Source: Siphonodentalium dalli (Eukaryota > Mollusca > Scaphopoda > Gadilida > Siphonodentaliidae). From it: a stretch of DNA of 64,000 nt. Made by a program: the position numbers and the translations under genes. A model generated the notes under the pieces. It was given only the letters and a program-made list of their open reading frames with translations. It was not told the origin of the DNA and made no database searches. Shown piece after piece: positions 10,082-20,692 of this stretch. The stretch lies in assembly GCA_032622095.1 (NCBI GenBank), contig CP136063.1:63439897-63503896 (forward strand), written 5' to 3'. How positions within the stretch are numbered: the stretch's first letter is position 1; every line of letters starts with the position of its first letter.

Positions 10082-10396
10082 CGGGAAATGTATTAATCAG
10101 TATTTGATTAAGACGTGATGAAAGGTACAGCCGCGCCTTTGATACGACTAGTTTGTTGAATGAGATGTGAGCATGTACAACATTCGTTCATAGTTCGTGT
10201 ATTACGTTCTGACCGTTCCAGAGGAGATCTGGCTACAAGCAGTTAATCCCAAAAATATGAATTTCGAGAGGCCATAACTCTGGTATTTTTAAAGGGATTT
10301 TCAAAAGTTTTTCGCCTACACTAACGCCTTGGTCCATGGAATCGATTTATCGACTTTGGTGTGAATCACCCGCAAAGTTTTAGCTTTCTAACTCTT
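10082..10396. other. Left flank of composite array 1
   Basis: No gene is seen. The stretch includes GGCCATAACTCTGG near 10271, a phrase shared with the array units. It ends in CAAAGTTTTAGCTTTCTAAC, which also occurs inside the D unit (near 10865). The array sequence then starts abruptly in the middle of a D unit, so the junction is chimeric. Confidence 0.5.
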
Positions 10397-11003
10397 TCAG
10401 GAGGATCATTAGTACGTCCTAAAGATACATGGTAGTAAAAATGGTTGAAATCATCGCAAAAATAAAATTGCGAAAATTTCGCCCCCACCCTAACCAAAAA
10501 ATGTAAGTCCGACCCTGTCCAAATTATTTTTGTGAAGTATATTGACAACGGCCAGCACTACCATAGAAACTAAATCCAGCTATCTTTCTTGCTATGTGAG
10601 AACAGGCGATCAGAACATTTCGAGGTTGACATATATATGGGAGATAACTCTGGAGAGGAAAGACGGACAGAGTTTTTGATGTGCTCATGATTCAGTGGAT
10701 ATCAAGATGTATGTATCGACCAAATTTCAGTGCTGTACTCCTTATATTTTCGGAGTTCTGAAAACACCAATTGTTCACATAAAGGGAGATAACTCTGCAA
10801 ATCAAGCGAGGACATGATTCTCAATAGGCCTAAGCACTAGAGTTTGTATACATATATATACATACAAAGTTTTAGCTTTCTAACTCTTGTATTGACTGAG
10901 CTATGCTCATTATAAAATTGCTAAGAAGAATAAAGAATAATAATAATAGAGAAAAATAAAAATCACAAAAACAATATACTTCCATGTAAAACATGGAAGT
11001 ATA
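10397..11003 (+). repeat. Family D unit, left-truncated head of array 1
   Basis: From CAGGAGGATCATTAG onward this matches the next D unit at an offset of 1389 bp, up to and including the hairpin at 10975-11003. It is the truncated first unit of composite array 1. It contains two GGGAGATAACTCTG phrases and an internal AATAATAATAATAG microsatellite near 10936. Confidence 0.85.
10975..11003 (+). other. Family D terminal hairpin (second copy at 12364)
   Basis: Arms TATACTTCCATGT and ACATGGAAGTATA are perfectly complementary (13 bp) around the loop AAA. The second copy is at 12364-12392. The outer nine bases match those of the A, B and C hairpins; the inner bases are family-specific but still pair. 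Confidence 0.88.
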
Positions 11004-12392
11004 ATTAGGGAATCGCGCGGAATTGATTGTTATGTCCATAGTACGGTTTCTTGACATTTCTGTGTTCAGTTGGAACCTTCTGGTGTGACCCCCACCCATA
11101 CCTCGGAATTAGGTGACGCGGGTAGAAAAGTCACCATATCTCGGCCAATTTTCGGGATATCGAGCTAATTTTTGCGTGATTGTGTTCGCAATTGATGCCC
11201 CTTTATTATATAGTAGGGTTTTAGTAAGATATTGTGGCGATATTCTACTATGTAGGCCTATATGTATGCTGTTCAGTATATACATTTCGATTATCTCTGG
11301 CTTCCATCGACATAATACGGCAAATAGGTAATCGTTTAGAAGTACTAGCAATTCCCCATCGAATGACACCAAAAAAGTGACGATTGGTTGTAGGAATTTA
11401 AATCCATAGTGCATCTTCTGTAAACTTGATAAGAATTAATGGGCCAACATTTCTACATTTTTCAACCGATTTACAAAATTCTTTCTTGAGTACTCTCAGA
11501 ACGTCCTATAGATACTTCACAACAATTTTGGTTCGAATCTGAGACGATAAAAAATGACAATTTTTGCCCCCCTTCCTAATAGGGACAAATATTTTTGGAT
11601 CTTGGTAAAAATTGCACCAGTTCGTCTTCTCTCTATTAATAACACGCTCACATAAACCAAATCCTGCTCATGTGCGTCGTCTAGGAGGAGTTGTGCTCAC
11701 AACCACTTTCTCCTCAGCCAATGTATGAATACAATATTCGATGGTCTGTAACTTGGACATTTCTCAACCGATTTACAAAATTCTTTCAGGAGGATCATTA
11801 GTACGTCCTAAAGATACATGGTAGTAAAAATGGTTGAAATCATCGCAAAAATAAAATTGCGAAAATTTCGCCCCCACCCTAACCAAAAAATGTAAGTCCG
11901 ACCCTGTCCAAATTATTTTTGTGAAGTATATTGACAACGGCCAGCACTACCATAGAAACTAAATCCAGCTATCTTTCTTGCTATGTGAGAACAGGCGATC
12001 AGAACATTTCGAGGTTGACATATATATGGGAGATAACTCTGGAGAGGAAAGACGGACAGAGTTTTTGATGTGCTCATGATTCAGTGGATATCAAGATGTA
12101 TGTATCGACCAAATTTCAGTGCTGTACTCCTTATATTTTCGGAGTTCTGAAAACACCAATTGTTCACATAAAGGGAGATAACTCTGCAAATCAAGCGAGG
12201 ACATGATTCTCAATAGGCCTAAGCACTAGAGTTTGTATACATATATATACATACAAAGTTTTAGCTTTCTAACTCTTGTATTGACTGAGCTATGCTCATT
12301 ATAAAATTGCTAAGAAGAATAAAGAATAATAATAATAGAGAAAAATAAAAATCACAAAAACAATATACTTCCATGTAAAACATGGAAGTATA
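11004..12392 (+). repeat. Family D unit, complete (1389 bp)
   Basis: This unit runs from just after the first D hairpin to the end of the second (12364-12392). It shares its layout with family C throughout, including CTTCTGGTGTGACCCCCACC-type text, CCATATCTCGGCCAAT and GGTCTGTAACTTGGAC, but with many substitutions. No credible protein is encoded. It is followed directly by family A through the GTATAATAATG join. Confidence 0.88.
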
Positions 12393-12397
12393 ATAAT

Positions 12398-14129
12398 GAA
12401 AAATAATCGAAAAAGGGCCATAACTCTGTTAAAAGATATTGGACCAACATCCGGATACCATTATTTTTAGTAGACCTTAGATGCCTTCATTCGCTAGAGA
12501 TTTCGCGGTCCTCCTCCCATTAGTTTCTGAGTATTTCCAATTAAACAGAAAACGGCCGCAGTAGAAAAACAATATACTTCCTTGGTTACACCATGGAAGT
12601 ATAATAATAGGATCAATCATGAGTGGAAAGAATCGCAGTTTATGGACGGAAAATATGAAGTATGGTGATTATATGTTGTCCTAATATGTGTAGGTTGATC
12701 TCAAGTGTTTGGACGTGACCCACCCCTGCCTCGAAATTGGGTGACGGGATTGGGAAAACATCAACCCCTGGCACAAACTGCTAAGTTTGAGGCCCCGTAA
12801 CTTCGTCAGTTTCCAACGGATTTTAAAGTTATTTCCAGTTTTGTGATTTGCGGCTGACATAGATTGCATAGTATAAATTTCATCTGATTTGGATACGGAT
12901 AACACTTTGATTATTGGAAAGCATATGGGCCCAAATTCAAACTTGTACGGCCAAAATCTCCGCCATTTTCCAACGTATTTACGATCTGTGTTCAGCTTCG
13001 AGATCGGCTGATGTTGCAGATGTTATATTCCAAGTTTCATCTGATTCGGAGAAGAATAAAAAATTGGTACCAGGGACCACCCCTCCCCAGACCCACAATA
13101 ATGAACCGACACTGTCAAAATTTGGCCCAACGCGTGCCCTCTTCAGTCCGCACACATTTGCATTTCAGATGACATCGTATGTTCGATATCTTCGGAGGAG
13201 ATGTGGTCACAAGCACATGGGCCCAAAATTGCAAAGTTTGACGGCCTGCAATTATTTCAGTTTTCGATGGATTTTCGAAATTCTTTCAGTTTCTAGATCG
13301 GCTGATGTTGCAGATGATATATTTCAAGTTTCATCTGATTCCGAGAAGAATTAAAAATTGGTACCACGGACCACCCCTCCCCAGACCCACACTAATGAAG
13401 CGAAACTGGCAAAATTTGGCCCACCGCGTGCCCCCTTCCGTCCGCACACGTTGGCGTGTCAGATGTCATCCTATGTTCGATATCTTCGGAGGAGATGTGA
13501 GGACAAGCACATGGGCCCAAATTGCAAACTTTGAGGGCCCGTAACTCTTGCATTTCTTCTCGGATTTCAAAAATCCTTTCCGGTATGAGTTTGTTTTCGT
13601 TCGGGAAATACATAAACTTAAATATATGAATGTCAATCAAAATTTTATTTTGCAAACAATTTGCCCCCCACCCCAGTGTCAAAATATATGTCTGACCCTG
13701 TCAAAATTTCCTTCTCTGACTAAACTGACAACGGTCAACACGACTATGAAAACCACATGCAGTTATCTGGAATGATACAAGAGGACAACAGAGTACAATC
13801 AAATAGAGGTTTGCCAACTATGGGCGGTAACTCCTCAGGGAAAGCGCGGACACAAGTTCTGATGCCCGTGGGCAGTAGGGCATATCGAGATGTGTATACA
13901 GTCCAATTTTCGATGCTCTGCTCCTTATAATTTCCGAGATAATAAAATGACATTTTTTCATATAAAGGGAGATAACTCTACGGGGTAAATGCGGACAATA
14001 TCCGTTATGAGCCAAAGGCATAGAACTCATTTACCCCAACATACTTACCAAACTTGAGTTTTCTAGTACTAATACATTCCGAGATTTGGGCGTTGAAAAA
14101 TACTGTAGTATAATAATAATAATAATAAT
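12398..14129 (+). repeat. Family A unit 1 (1732 bp), array 1
   Basis: The unit starts with the module GAAAAATAATCG and its hairpin (12573-12603). A body follows, ending in ACTGTAGTATAATAATAATA. Inside the body are sub-repeats of about 293 bp beginning GCATATGGGCCC (12921), GCACATGGGCCC (13213) and GCACATGGGCCC (13507, partial). It differs from A unit 2 at 12831 (A instead of G); no indel was noticed. Reading frames inside have no domains or sensible starts. Confidence 0.92.
12573..12603 (+). other. Family A/B terminal hairpin (representative)
   Basis: Arms TATACTTCCTTGGT and ACCATGGAAGTATA pair over 14 bp with one T-T mismatch around the loop TAC. It sits 175 bp into each A or B unit. Other A copies start at 14305, 16037, 36586, 38318 and 62329. 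B copies start at 20868 and every 1723 bp to 36375, ten in all. ATAATAAT follows each. Confidence 0.85.
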
Positions 14130-15861
14130 GAAAAATAATCGAAAAAGGGCCATAACTCTGTTAAAAGATATTGGACCAACATCCGGATACCATTATTTTT
14201 AGTAGACCTTAGATGCCTTCATTCGCTAGAGATTTCGCGGTCCTCCTCCCATTAGTTTCTGAGTATTTCCAATTAAACAGAAAACGGCCGCAGTAGAAAA
14301 ACAATATACTTCCTTGGTTACACCATGGAAGTATAATAATAGGATCAATCATGAGTGGAAAGAATCGCAGTTTATGGACGGAAAATATGAAGTATGGTGA
14401 TTATATGTTGTCCTAATATGTGTAGGTTGATCTCAAGTGTTTGGACGTGACCCACCCCTGCCTCGAAATTGGGTGACGGGATTGGGAAAACATCAACCCC
14501 TGGCACAAACTGCTAAGTTTGAGGCCCCGTAACTTCGTCAGTTTCCAACGGATTTTAAAGTTGTTTCCAGTTTTGTGATTTGCGGCTGACATAGATTGCA
14601 TAGTATAAATTTCATCTGATTTGGATACGGATAACACTTTGATTATTGGAAAGCATATGGGCCCAAATTCAAACTTGTACGGCCAAAATCTCCGCCATTT
14701 TCCAACGTATTTACGATCTGTGTTCAGCTTCGAGATCGGCTGATGTTGCAGATGTTATATTCCAAGTTTCATCTGATTCGGAGAAGAATAAAAAATTGGT
14801 ACCAGGGACCACCCCTCCCCAGACCCACAATAATGAACCGACACTGTCAAAATTTGGCCCAACGCGTGCCCTCTTCAGTCCGCACACATTTGCATTTCAG
14901 ATGACATCGTATGTTCGATATCTTCGGAGGAGATGTGGTCACAAGCACATGGGCCCAAAATTGCAAAGTTTGACGGCCTGCAATTATTTCAGTTTTCGAT
15001 GGATTTTCGAAATTCTTTCAGTTTCTAGATCGGCTGATGTTGCAGATGATATATTTCAAGTTTCATCTGATTCCGAGAAGAATTAAAAATTGGTACCACG
15101 GACCACCCCTCCCCAGACCCACACTAATGAAGCGAAACTGGCAAAATTTGGCCCACCGCGTGCCCCCTTCCGTCCGCACACGTTGGCGTGTCAGATGTCA
15201 TCCTATGTTCGATATCTTCGGAGGAGATGTGAGGACAAGCACATGGGCCCAAATTGCAAACTTTGAGGGCCCGTAACTCTTGCATTTCTTCTCGGATTTC
15301 AAAAATCCTTTCCGGTATGAGTTTGTTTTCGTTCGGGAAATACATAAACTTAAATATATGAATGTCAATCAAAATTTTATTTTGCAAACAATTTGCCCCC
15401 CACCCCAGTGTCAAAATATATGTCTGACCCTGTCAAAATTTCCTTCTCTGACTAAACTGACAACGGTCAACACGACTATGAAAACCACATGCAGTTATCT
15501 GGAATGATACAAGAGGACAACAGAGTACAATCAAATAGAGGTTTGCCAACTATGGGCGGTAACTCCTCAGGGAAAGCGCGGACACAAGTTCTGATGCCCG
15601 TGGGCAGTAGGGCATATCGAGATGTGTATACAGTCCAATTTTCGATGCTCTGCTCCTTATAATTTCCGAGATAATAAAATGACATTTTTTCATATAAAGG
15701 GAGATAACTCTACGGGGTAAATGCGGACAATATCCGTTATGAGCCAAAGGCATAGAACTCATTTACCCCAACATACTTACCAAACTTGAGTTTTCTAGTA
15801 CTAATACATTCCGAGATTTGGGCGTTGAAAAATACTGTAGTATAATAATAATAATAATAAT
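14130..15861 (+). repeat. Family A unit 2 (1732 bp), array 1
   Basis: Repeats the preceding unit at exactly 1732 bp; hairpin at 14305-14335. I noticed no difference from unit 3 over the shared length. Confidence 0.92.
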
Positions 15862-17589
15862 GAAAAATAATCGAAAAAGGGCCATAACTCTGTTAAAAGA
15901 TATTGGACCAACATCCGGATACCATTATTTTTAGTAGACCTTAGATGCCTTCATTCGCTAGAGATTTCGCGGTCCTCCTCCCATTAGTTTCTGAGTATTT
16001 CCAATTAAACAGAAAACGGCCGCAGTAGAAAAACAATATACTTCCTTGGTTACACCATGGAAGTATAATAATAGGATCAATCATGAGTGGAAAGAATCGC
16101 AGTTTATGGACGGAAAATATGAAGTATGGTGATTATATGTTGTCCTAATATGTGTAGGTTGATCTCAAGTGTTTGGACGTGACCCACCCCTGCCTCGAAA
16201 TTGGGTGACGGGATTGGGAAAACATCAACCCCTGGCACAAACTGCTAAGTTTGAGGCCCCGTAACTTCGTCAGTTTCCAACGGATTTTAAAGTTGTTTCC
16301 AGTTTTGTGATTTGCGGCTGACATAGATTGCATAGTATAAATTTCATCTGATTTGGATACGGATAACACTTTGATTATTGGAAAGCATATGGGCCCAAAT
16401 TCAAACTTGTACGGCCAAAATCTCCGCCATTTTCCAACGTATTTACGATCTGTGTTCAGCTTCGAGATCGGCTGATGTTGCAGATGTTATATTCCAAGTT
16501 TCATCTGATTCGGAGAAGAATAAAAAATTGGTACCAGGGACCACCCCTCCCCAGACCCACAATAATGAACCGACACTGTCAAAATTTGGCCCAACGCGTG
16601 CCCTCTTCAGTCCGCACACATTTGCATTTCAGATGACATCGTATGTTCGATATCTTCGGAGGAGATGTGGTCACAAGCACATGGGCCCAAAATTGCAAAG
16701 TTTGACGGCCTGCAATTATTTCAGTTTTCGATGGATTTTCGAAATTCTTTCAGTTTCTAGATCGGCTGATGTTGCAGATGATATATTTCAAGTTTCATCT
16801 GATTCCGAGAAGAATTAAAAATTGGTACCACGGACCACCCCTCCCCAGACCCACACTAATGAAGCGAAACTGGCAAAATTTGGCCCACCGCGTGCCCCCT
16901 TCCGTCCGCACACGTTGGCGTGTCAGATGTCATCCTATGTTCGATATCTTCGGAGGAGATGTGAGGACAAGCACATGGGCCCAAATTGCAAACTTTGAGG
17001 GCCCGTAACTCTTGCATTTCTTCTCGGATTTCAAAAATCCTTTCCGGTATGAGTTTGTTTTCGTTCGGGAAATACATAAACTTAAATATATGAATGTCAA
17101 TCAAAATTTTATTTTGCAAACAATTTGCCCCCCACCCCAGTGTCAAAATATATGTCTGACCCTGTCAAAATTTCCTTCTCTGACTAAACTGACAACGGTC
17201 AACACGACTATGAAAACCACATGCAGTTATCTGGAATGATACAAGAGGACAACAGAGTACAATCAAATAGAGGTTTGCCAACTATGGGCGGTAACTCCTC
17301 AGGGAAAGCGCGGACACAAGTTCTGATGCCCGTGGGCAGTAGGGCATATCGAGATGTGTATACAGTCCAATTTTCGATGCTCTGCTCCTTATAATTTCCG
17401 AGATAATAAAATGACATTTTTTCATATAAAGGGAGATAACTCTACGGGGTAAATGCGGACAATATCCGTTATGAGCCAAAGGCATAGAACTCATTTACCC
17501 CAACATACTTACCAAACTTGAGTTTTCTAGTACTAATACATTCCGAGATTTGGGCGTTGAAAAATACTGTAGTATAATAATAATAATAA
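15862..17589 (+). repeat. Family A unit 3 (terminal), array 1
   Basis: Last unit of array 1; hairpin at 16037-16067. It ends in the small inverted repeat ATACT-GT-AGTAT (17564-17575) and a TAA microsatellite, four bases shorter than in internal units, and then leaves the array at CTAGAGG (17590-17596). The same truncated microsatellite and exit are seen in the terminal A units of the other two arrays. Confidence 0.92.
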
Positions 17590-17654
17590 CTAGAGGTCAG
17601 ATTCCATGGAATCAGATATACTTCCATGGTATTCCATCCCATCCCATCCCATCC
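17590..17654 (+). other. Right-end module of array 1: CTAGAGG, palindrome, ATACTTCCAT
   Basis: After CTAGAGGTCA comes a perfect 14-bp palindrome GATTCCATGGAATC (17600-17613), then ATACTTCCATGG (17618-17629), the same string as the array hairpin arm. A pentanucleotide ATCCC tract follows (about 17636-17655). The module recurs at 63882 with one difference over the 119 bases visible. A diverged version with a different but still self-complementary hairpin follows array 2 at 39871. Confidence 0.7.
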
Positions 17655-17911
17655 CGACCTGACCTTGGCCTTCAAAATGGTCAATCGAAGGTCAAATCGG
17701 GTAAAACATGCGGATTTCCACGAAATTTGATACCTAGGGGTACTTTTGTCCGGGGAGTCTTTTGGGCGGGTCAAGTCGTGACCCCGACCTGACATTGACA
17801 TTCGAAATGGTAAGTTCAAGGTCAAATCGAGTAAAACGATCGGATTTCGACGAAATTTTATACCTAGGAAACTTTTGTCCGGGGAGTGTTTTGGACAGGT
17901 CAAATCGTGAC
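17655..17911 (+). repeat. 129-bp direct repeat, two diverged copies
   Basis: Copies start at 17655 and 17784, each beginning CGACCTGAC. Shared segments are AAGGTCAAATCG, GATTTC-ACGAAATTT, ATACCTAGG and ACTTTTGTCCGGGGAGT. The beginning of the first copy also follows the right end of array 3. Divergence is moderate, so this is an older local duplication. Confidence 0.75.
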
Positions 17912-18710
17912 AATATGTTACTTTTACAGTAGAGCGGACATACCTATATAGTATATCGGTGAGCATATTCATGCATTTGCCTTGCTTCTTGCTAAGTCCG
18001 TTTGAATTTGCGTCATGAAGAGAGGGTTTGAATTTGAGTAATATATATCACCCGTCACAACGTTATACGCTACCAGGGTTAAACCGTTCAATATAAATCA
18101 TTAAAAAGTGTACTAATCTTGCGTTTATATACTACTTATCACATCCACTCATCGAAAAGTTTTTATCTCAATATATGATTTTCGGAGTAATTTTGCCCAT
18201 TTGATCTTCGGTGGAATTTTCCAAATCTGAACCCACCCGACACAAACACTCCCTTGAGCAGGTTGCGTTTATATTAGAGAGGTCAAATTTTAGAGTCATA
18301 CCTACAGTATACCGGCTTATGTACCACCGCATTAAACTCGCTCCTACATCGGCCCGTTTGGATTTGGGGCTAAAAATCGGCTAGTGATAGACTACAGAAG
18401 TATACATATTTATGATATATAGCGTTGTCACGAGTAAACCGTTCCGTTCCATCTGAAAATTAGAAAATTGCGCTCTAGATGCGCGTGAACACTAGCTATC
18501 AGATGTAGTCGTCAAAAAAAAAATTCTCGATGTTTGAATTTGAAGTATAGCGGTCAAGATTTGGGGGGGGGGGCGTGAATAGAATATCCAAATGTACCTG
18601 CTACGGCATTACCTTGGTCTTTAATTAGCCCTTTTGGATTTGGTGGGAAGAATAGGTGCATTTTCCTGTTCCCCGTATAGCGGAAAGGGGTATATATATA
18701 TAGTCACGCA
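17912..18710 (+). repeat. Degenerate ~270-360-bp repeats in spacer 1
   Basis: Two degenerate copies can be aligned by landmarks: GGTCAAATTTTAGAG (about 18281) and GGTCAAGATTTGGG (about 18552); CTCCTACATCGGCCCGTTTG and TCTTTAATTAGCCCTTTTGG with GGATTTGG; and CGTTGTCACGAGTAAACCG. The same text occurs three times at 40.98-41.9 kb in spacer 2. An 11-G run lies at 18563-18573. No gene is seen. Confidence 0.6.
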
Positions 18711-18796
18711 TTTCAATCAGTTTGGATATAAAGTTTAAATATACACAGTTATATGCCTATATATTTAATACTAATATATTTTCTTATAAATTAATA

Positions 18797-18875
18797 GCGC
18801 AGTGCGTAGTCGAGTGGTCAGAGCGTCAAACCTTCAGTTTGTGTTTTTATTGCGACGTGAGTTCGAATCCCGTCA
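18797..18875 (+). pseudogene. tRNA-like sequence 1 (A and B boxes, T-run terminator)
   Basis: Box A TAGTCGAGTGG lies at 18807-18817 and box B GAGTTCGAATCCC at 18859-18871. Between them, CAAAC and GTTTG form an anticodon-like stem around CTTCA. A run of seven T at about 18883 could terminate Pol III. The acceptor arms do not pair, the T stem has mismatches and position 33 is not T, so I call it tRNA-derived rather than a functional tRNA. Confidence 0.5.
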
Positions 18876-19068
18876 AATTATCTTTTTTTATTTTTTATTT
18901 TTAACATGTTTTGGTGTATTTTAATCATCAAATACGAATAATACCAAACTAAAGATAATGTAAAGATGCTTTTTATATTCGATTTCAATCAGTTTGGATA
19001 TAAAGTTTAAATATACACAGTTATATGCCTACATATTTAATACTAATATATTTTCTTATAAATTAACA

Positions 19069-19145
19069 GCGCAGTGCGTAGCCGAGTGGAGAGAGCGTCA
19101 AACATTCAGTTTGTGTTTTATTGCGACGTGAGTTCGAATCCCGTC
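19069..19145 (+). pseudogene. tRNA-like sequence 2
   Basis: Second copy, with box A TAGCCGAGTGG (19079-19089) and box B GAGTTCGAATCCC (19130-19142). The anticodon-like loop differs from copy 1 (CATTCAG against CCTTCAG), while the CAAA/TTTG stem is kept. It is followed by the same T-run. It has the same defects as copy 1 for a working tRNA. Confidence 0.5.
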
Positions 19146-19265
19146 AAATTATCTTTTTTTATTTTTTATTTTTAACATGTTTTGGTGTATTTTAATCATC
19201 AAATACGAATAATACCAAACTAAAGATAATGTAAAGATGCTTTTTATATTCGATAAATAACTAGA

Positions 19266-20048
19266 ATATAAACAATATACAAATTGATCTTACGAAACTG
19301 ATGATGTTTGCATGTTTCTATGTGTTTATCGTTGTTATCGCAAATGGAATAATTGGCTATACGTCGTCATTACGTTAGTAGAAATATACACCATATAACG
19401 AAGTCTTGTGTGATCAAATTAATGTAATGTTTGTATTTTGTTTGGTTGTATATGATATGCAGTGCGTTGAAGATGCGAAAGAAAATACAAAAGTGAAATG
19501 CACGCACGCAGATAGCTCATGACACACTATACACGATAAAATGATAATTTACCACACACCATGGGCTACACAATTTACGAATAGGTGGGTTTATATTAAA
19601 ATCCAAGTTATTTGCTTTATAACGGCTCCGATATGAACTCATACCAATATAGCACTCTGGAAATGATTGTTGGAATTCGACGGGCGTGCTATCAGTTCTC
19701 TGGTAGAGGAATGAGACTGGCCCGCGGCAAGACGGGTGTATTCGAATCGGAGGTAGGTTCCATCCCACGGAGGATGGGGTAGCCGGAGGAAGGAGAGAGG
19801 GGAGTGACAAATTTTTGGCGTATATATAGATAATATATATTATATATATAAGCGGAATTATTTTGAAGAGCTCTTTTCACTTGACTGAGAAAAAAATAAT
19901 GTTCTAAGTCCAAAAGTTTTGGTTGAAATATTGGAGCCTTTTTCAAAAAGTGAAAACAAAATGAACGACTTTTCTGGGACAGGTCGATTTGGATCCGTTT
20001 TGGACTCTGGATTTCCCAAAAGTCATCTCCGTTTCGCGTGTAGCATAA
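19266..20048. repeat. Dispersed 0.78-kb repeat, copy 2
   Basis: Matches 9311-10081 in direct orientation with moderate divergence. Near 19691-19745 it holds a tRNA-like stretch: a box-A-like CAGTTCTCTGGTAGAGG and a box B ATTCGAATC, better preserved than in copy 1. Its right end lies within about six bases of the abrupt start of composite array 2. Confidence 0.65.
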
Positions 20049-20053
20049 TCTGA

Positions 20054-20692
20054 ATCTTCGGAGGAGATGTGAGGACAAGCACATGGGCCCAAATTGCAAA
20101 CTTTGAGGGCCCGTAACTCTTGCATTTCTTCTCGGATTTCAAAAATCCTTTCCGGTATGAGTTTGTTTTCGTTCGGGAAATACATAAACTTAAATATATG
20201 AATGTCAATCAAAATTTTATTTTTCAAAAAATTTGCCCCCCACCCCAGTGTCAAAATATATGTCCGACCCTGTCAAATTTTCCTTCTCTGACTAAACTGA
20301 CAACGGTCAACACGACTATGAAAACCACATGCAGTTATCTGGAATGATACAAGAGGACAACAGAGTACAATCAAATAGAGGTTTGCCAACTATGGGCGGT
20401 AACTCCTCAGGGAAAGCGCGGACACAAGTTCTGATGCCCGCGGGCAGTAGGGCATATCGAGATGTGCATACAGTCCAATTTTCGATGCTCTGCTCCTTAT
20501 AATTTCCGAGATAATCAAATAACATTTTTTCAGATAAAGGGAGATAACTCATCGGGGAAAACGCGGACAATATTCGTTATGCGACGATGGCATACAACTC
20601 TTTGATCCCAAGATACGTACCAAGTTTTAGTGTGCTACTCCTGGTACTTTTCGAGTAATAAGGGTTGCAAAAGTGTCCAGTATAATAATAAT
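20054..20692 (+). repeat. Family B head, left-truncated start of array 2
   Basis: The array begins at ATCTTCGGAGGAG in mid-body and continues to the body end GTCCAGTATAATAATAAT. At its very start it reads like the A-type ATCTTCGG rather than the B-type ACCTTCGG. The rest matches the following B units at a 1723-bp offset. Confidence 0.85.

Larger units (their letters stand above)
18711..19254 (+). repeat. Tandem pair of 272-bp tRNA-derived units
   Basis: TTTCAATCAGTTTGGATATA starts at 18711 and again at 18983, and the two 272-bp units are nearly identical, with a few substitutions and one-base indels. Each unit carries one tRNA-like sequence with internal Pol III boxes, followed by a T-run and an AT-rich tail. 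This could be a dimeric SINE insertion or a tandem duplication of a tRNA pseudogene with its flanks. Confidence 0.75.

Noticed and set aside
12681-17494. Small open frames repeated in every A and B unit (60-146 codons, both strands)
   Set aside because: They recur only because the DNA repeats, overlap each other on both strands, have no recognisable domain, and several start at TTG or other non-ATG codons.
18797-19145. Functional tRNA genes
   Set aside because: Acceptor and T stems do not pair properly and the anticodon loop lacks T33, so they are described as tRNA-derived.
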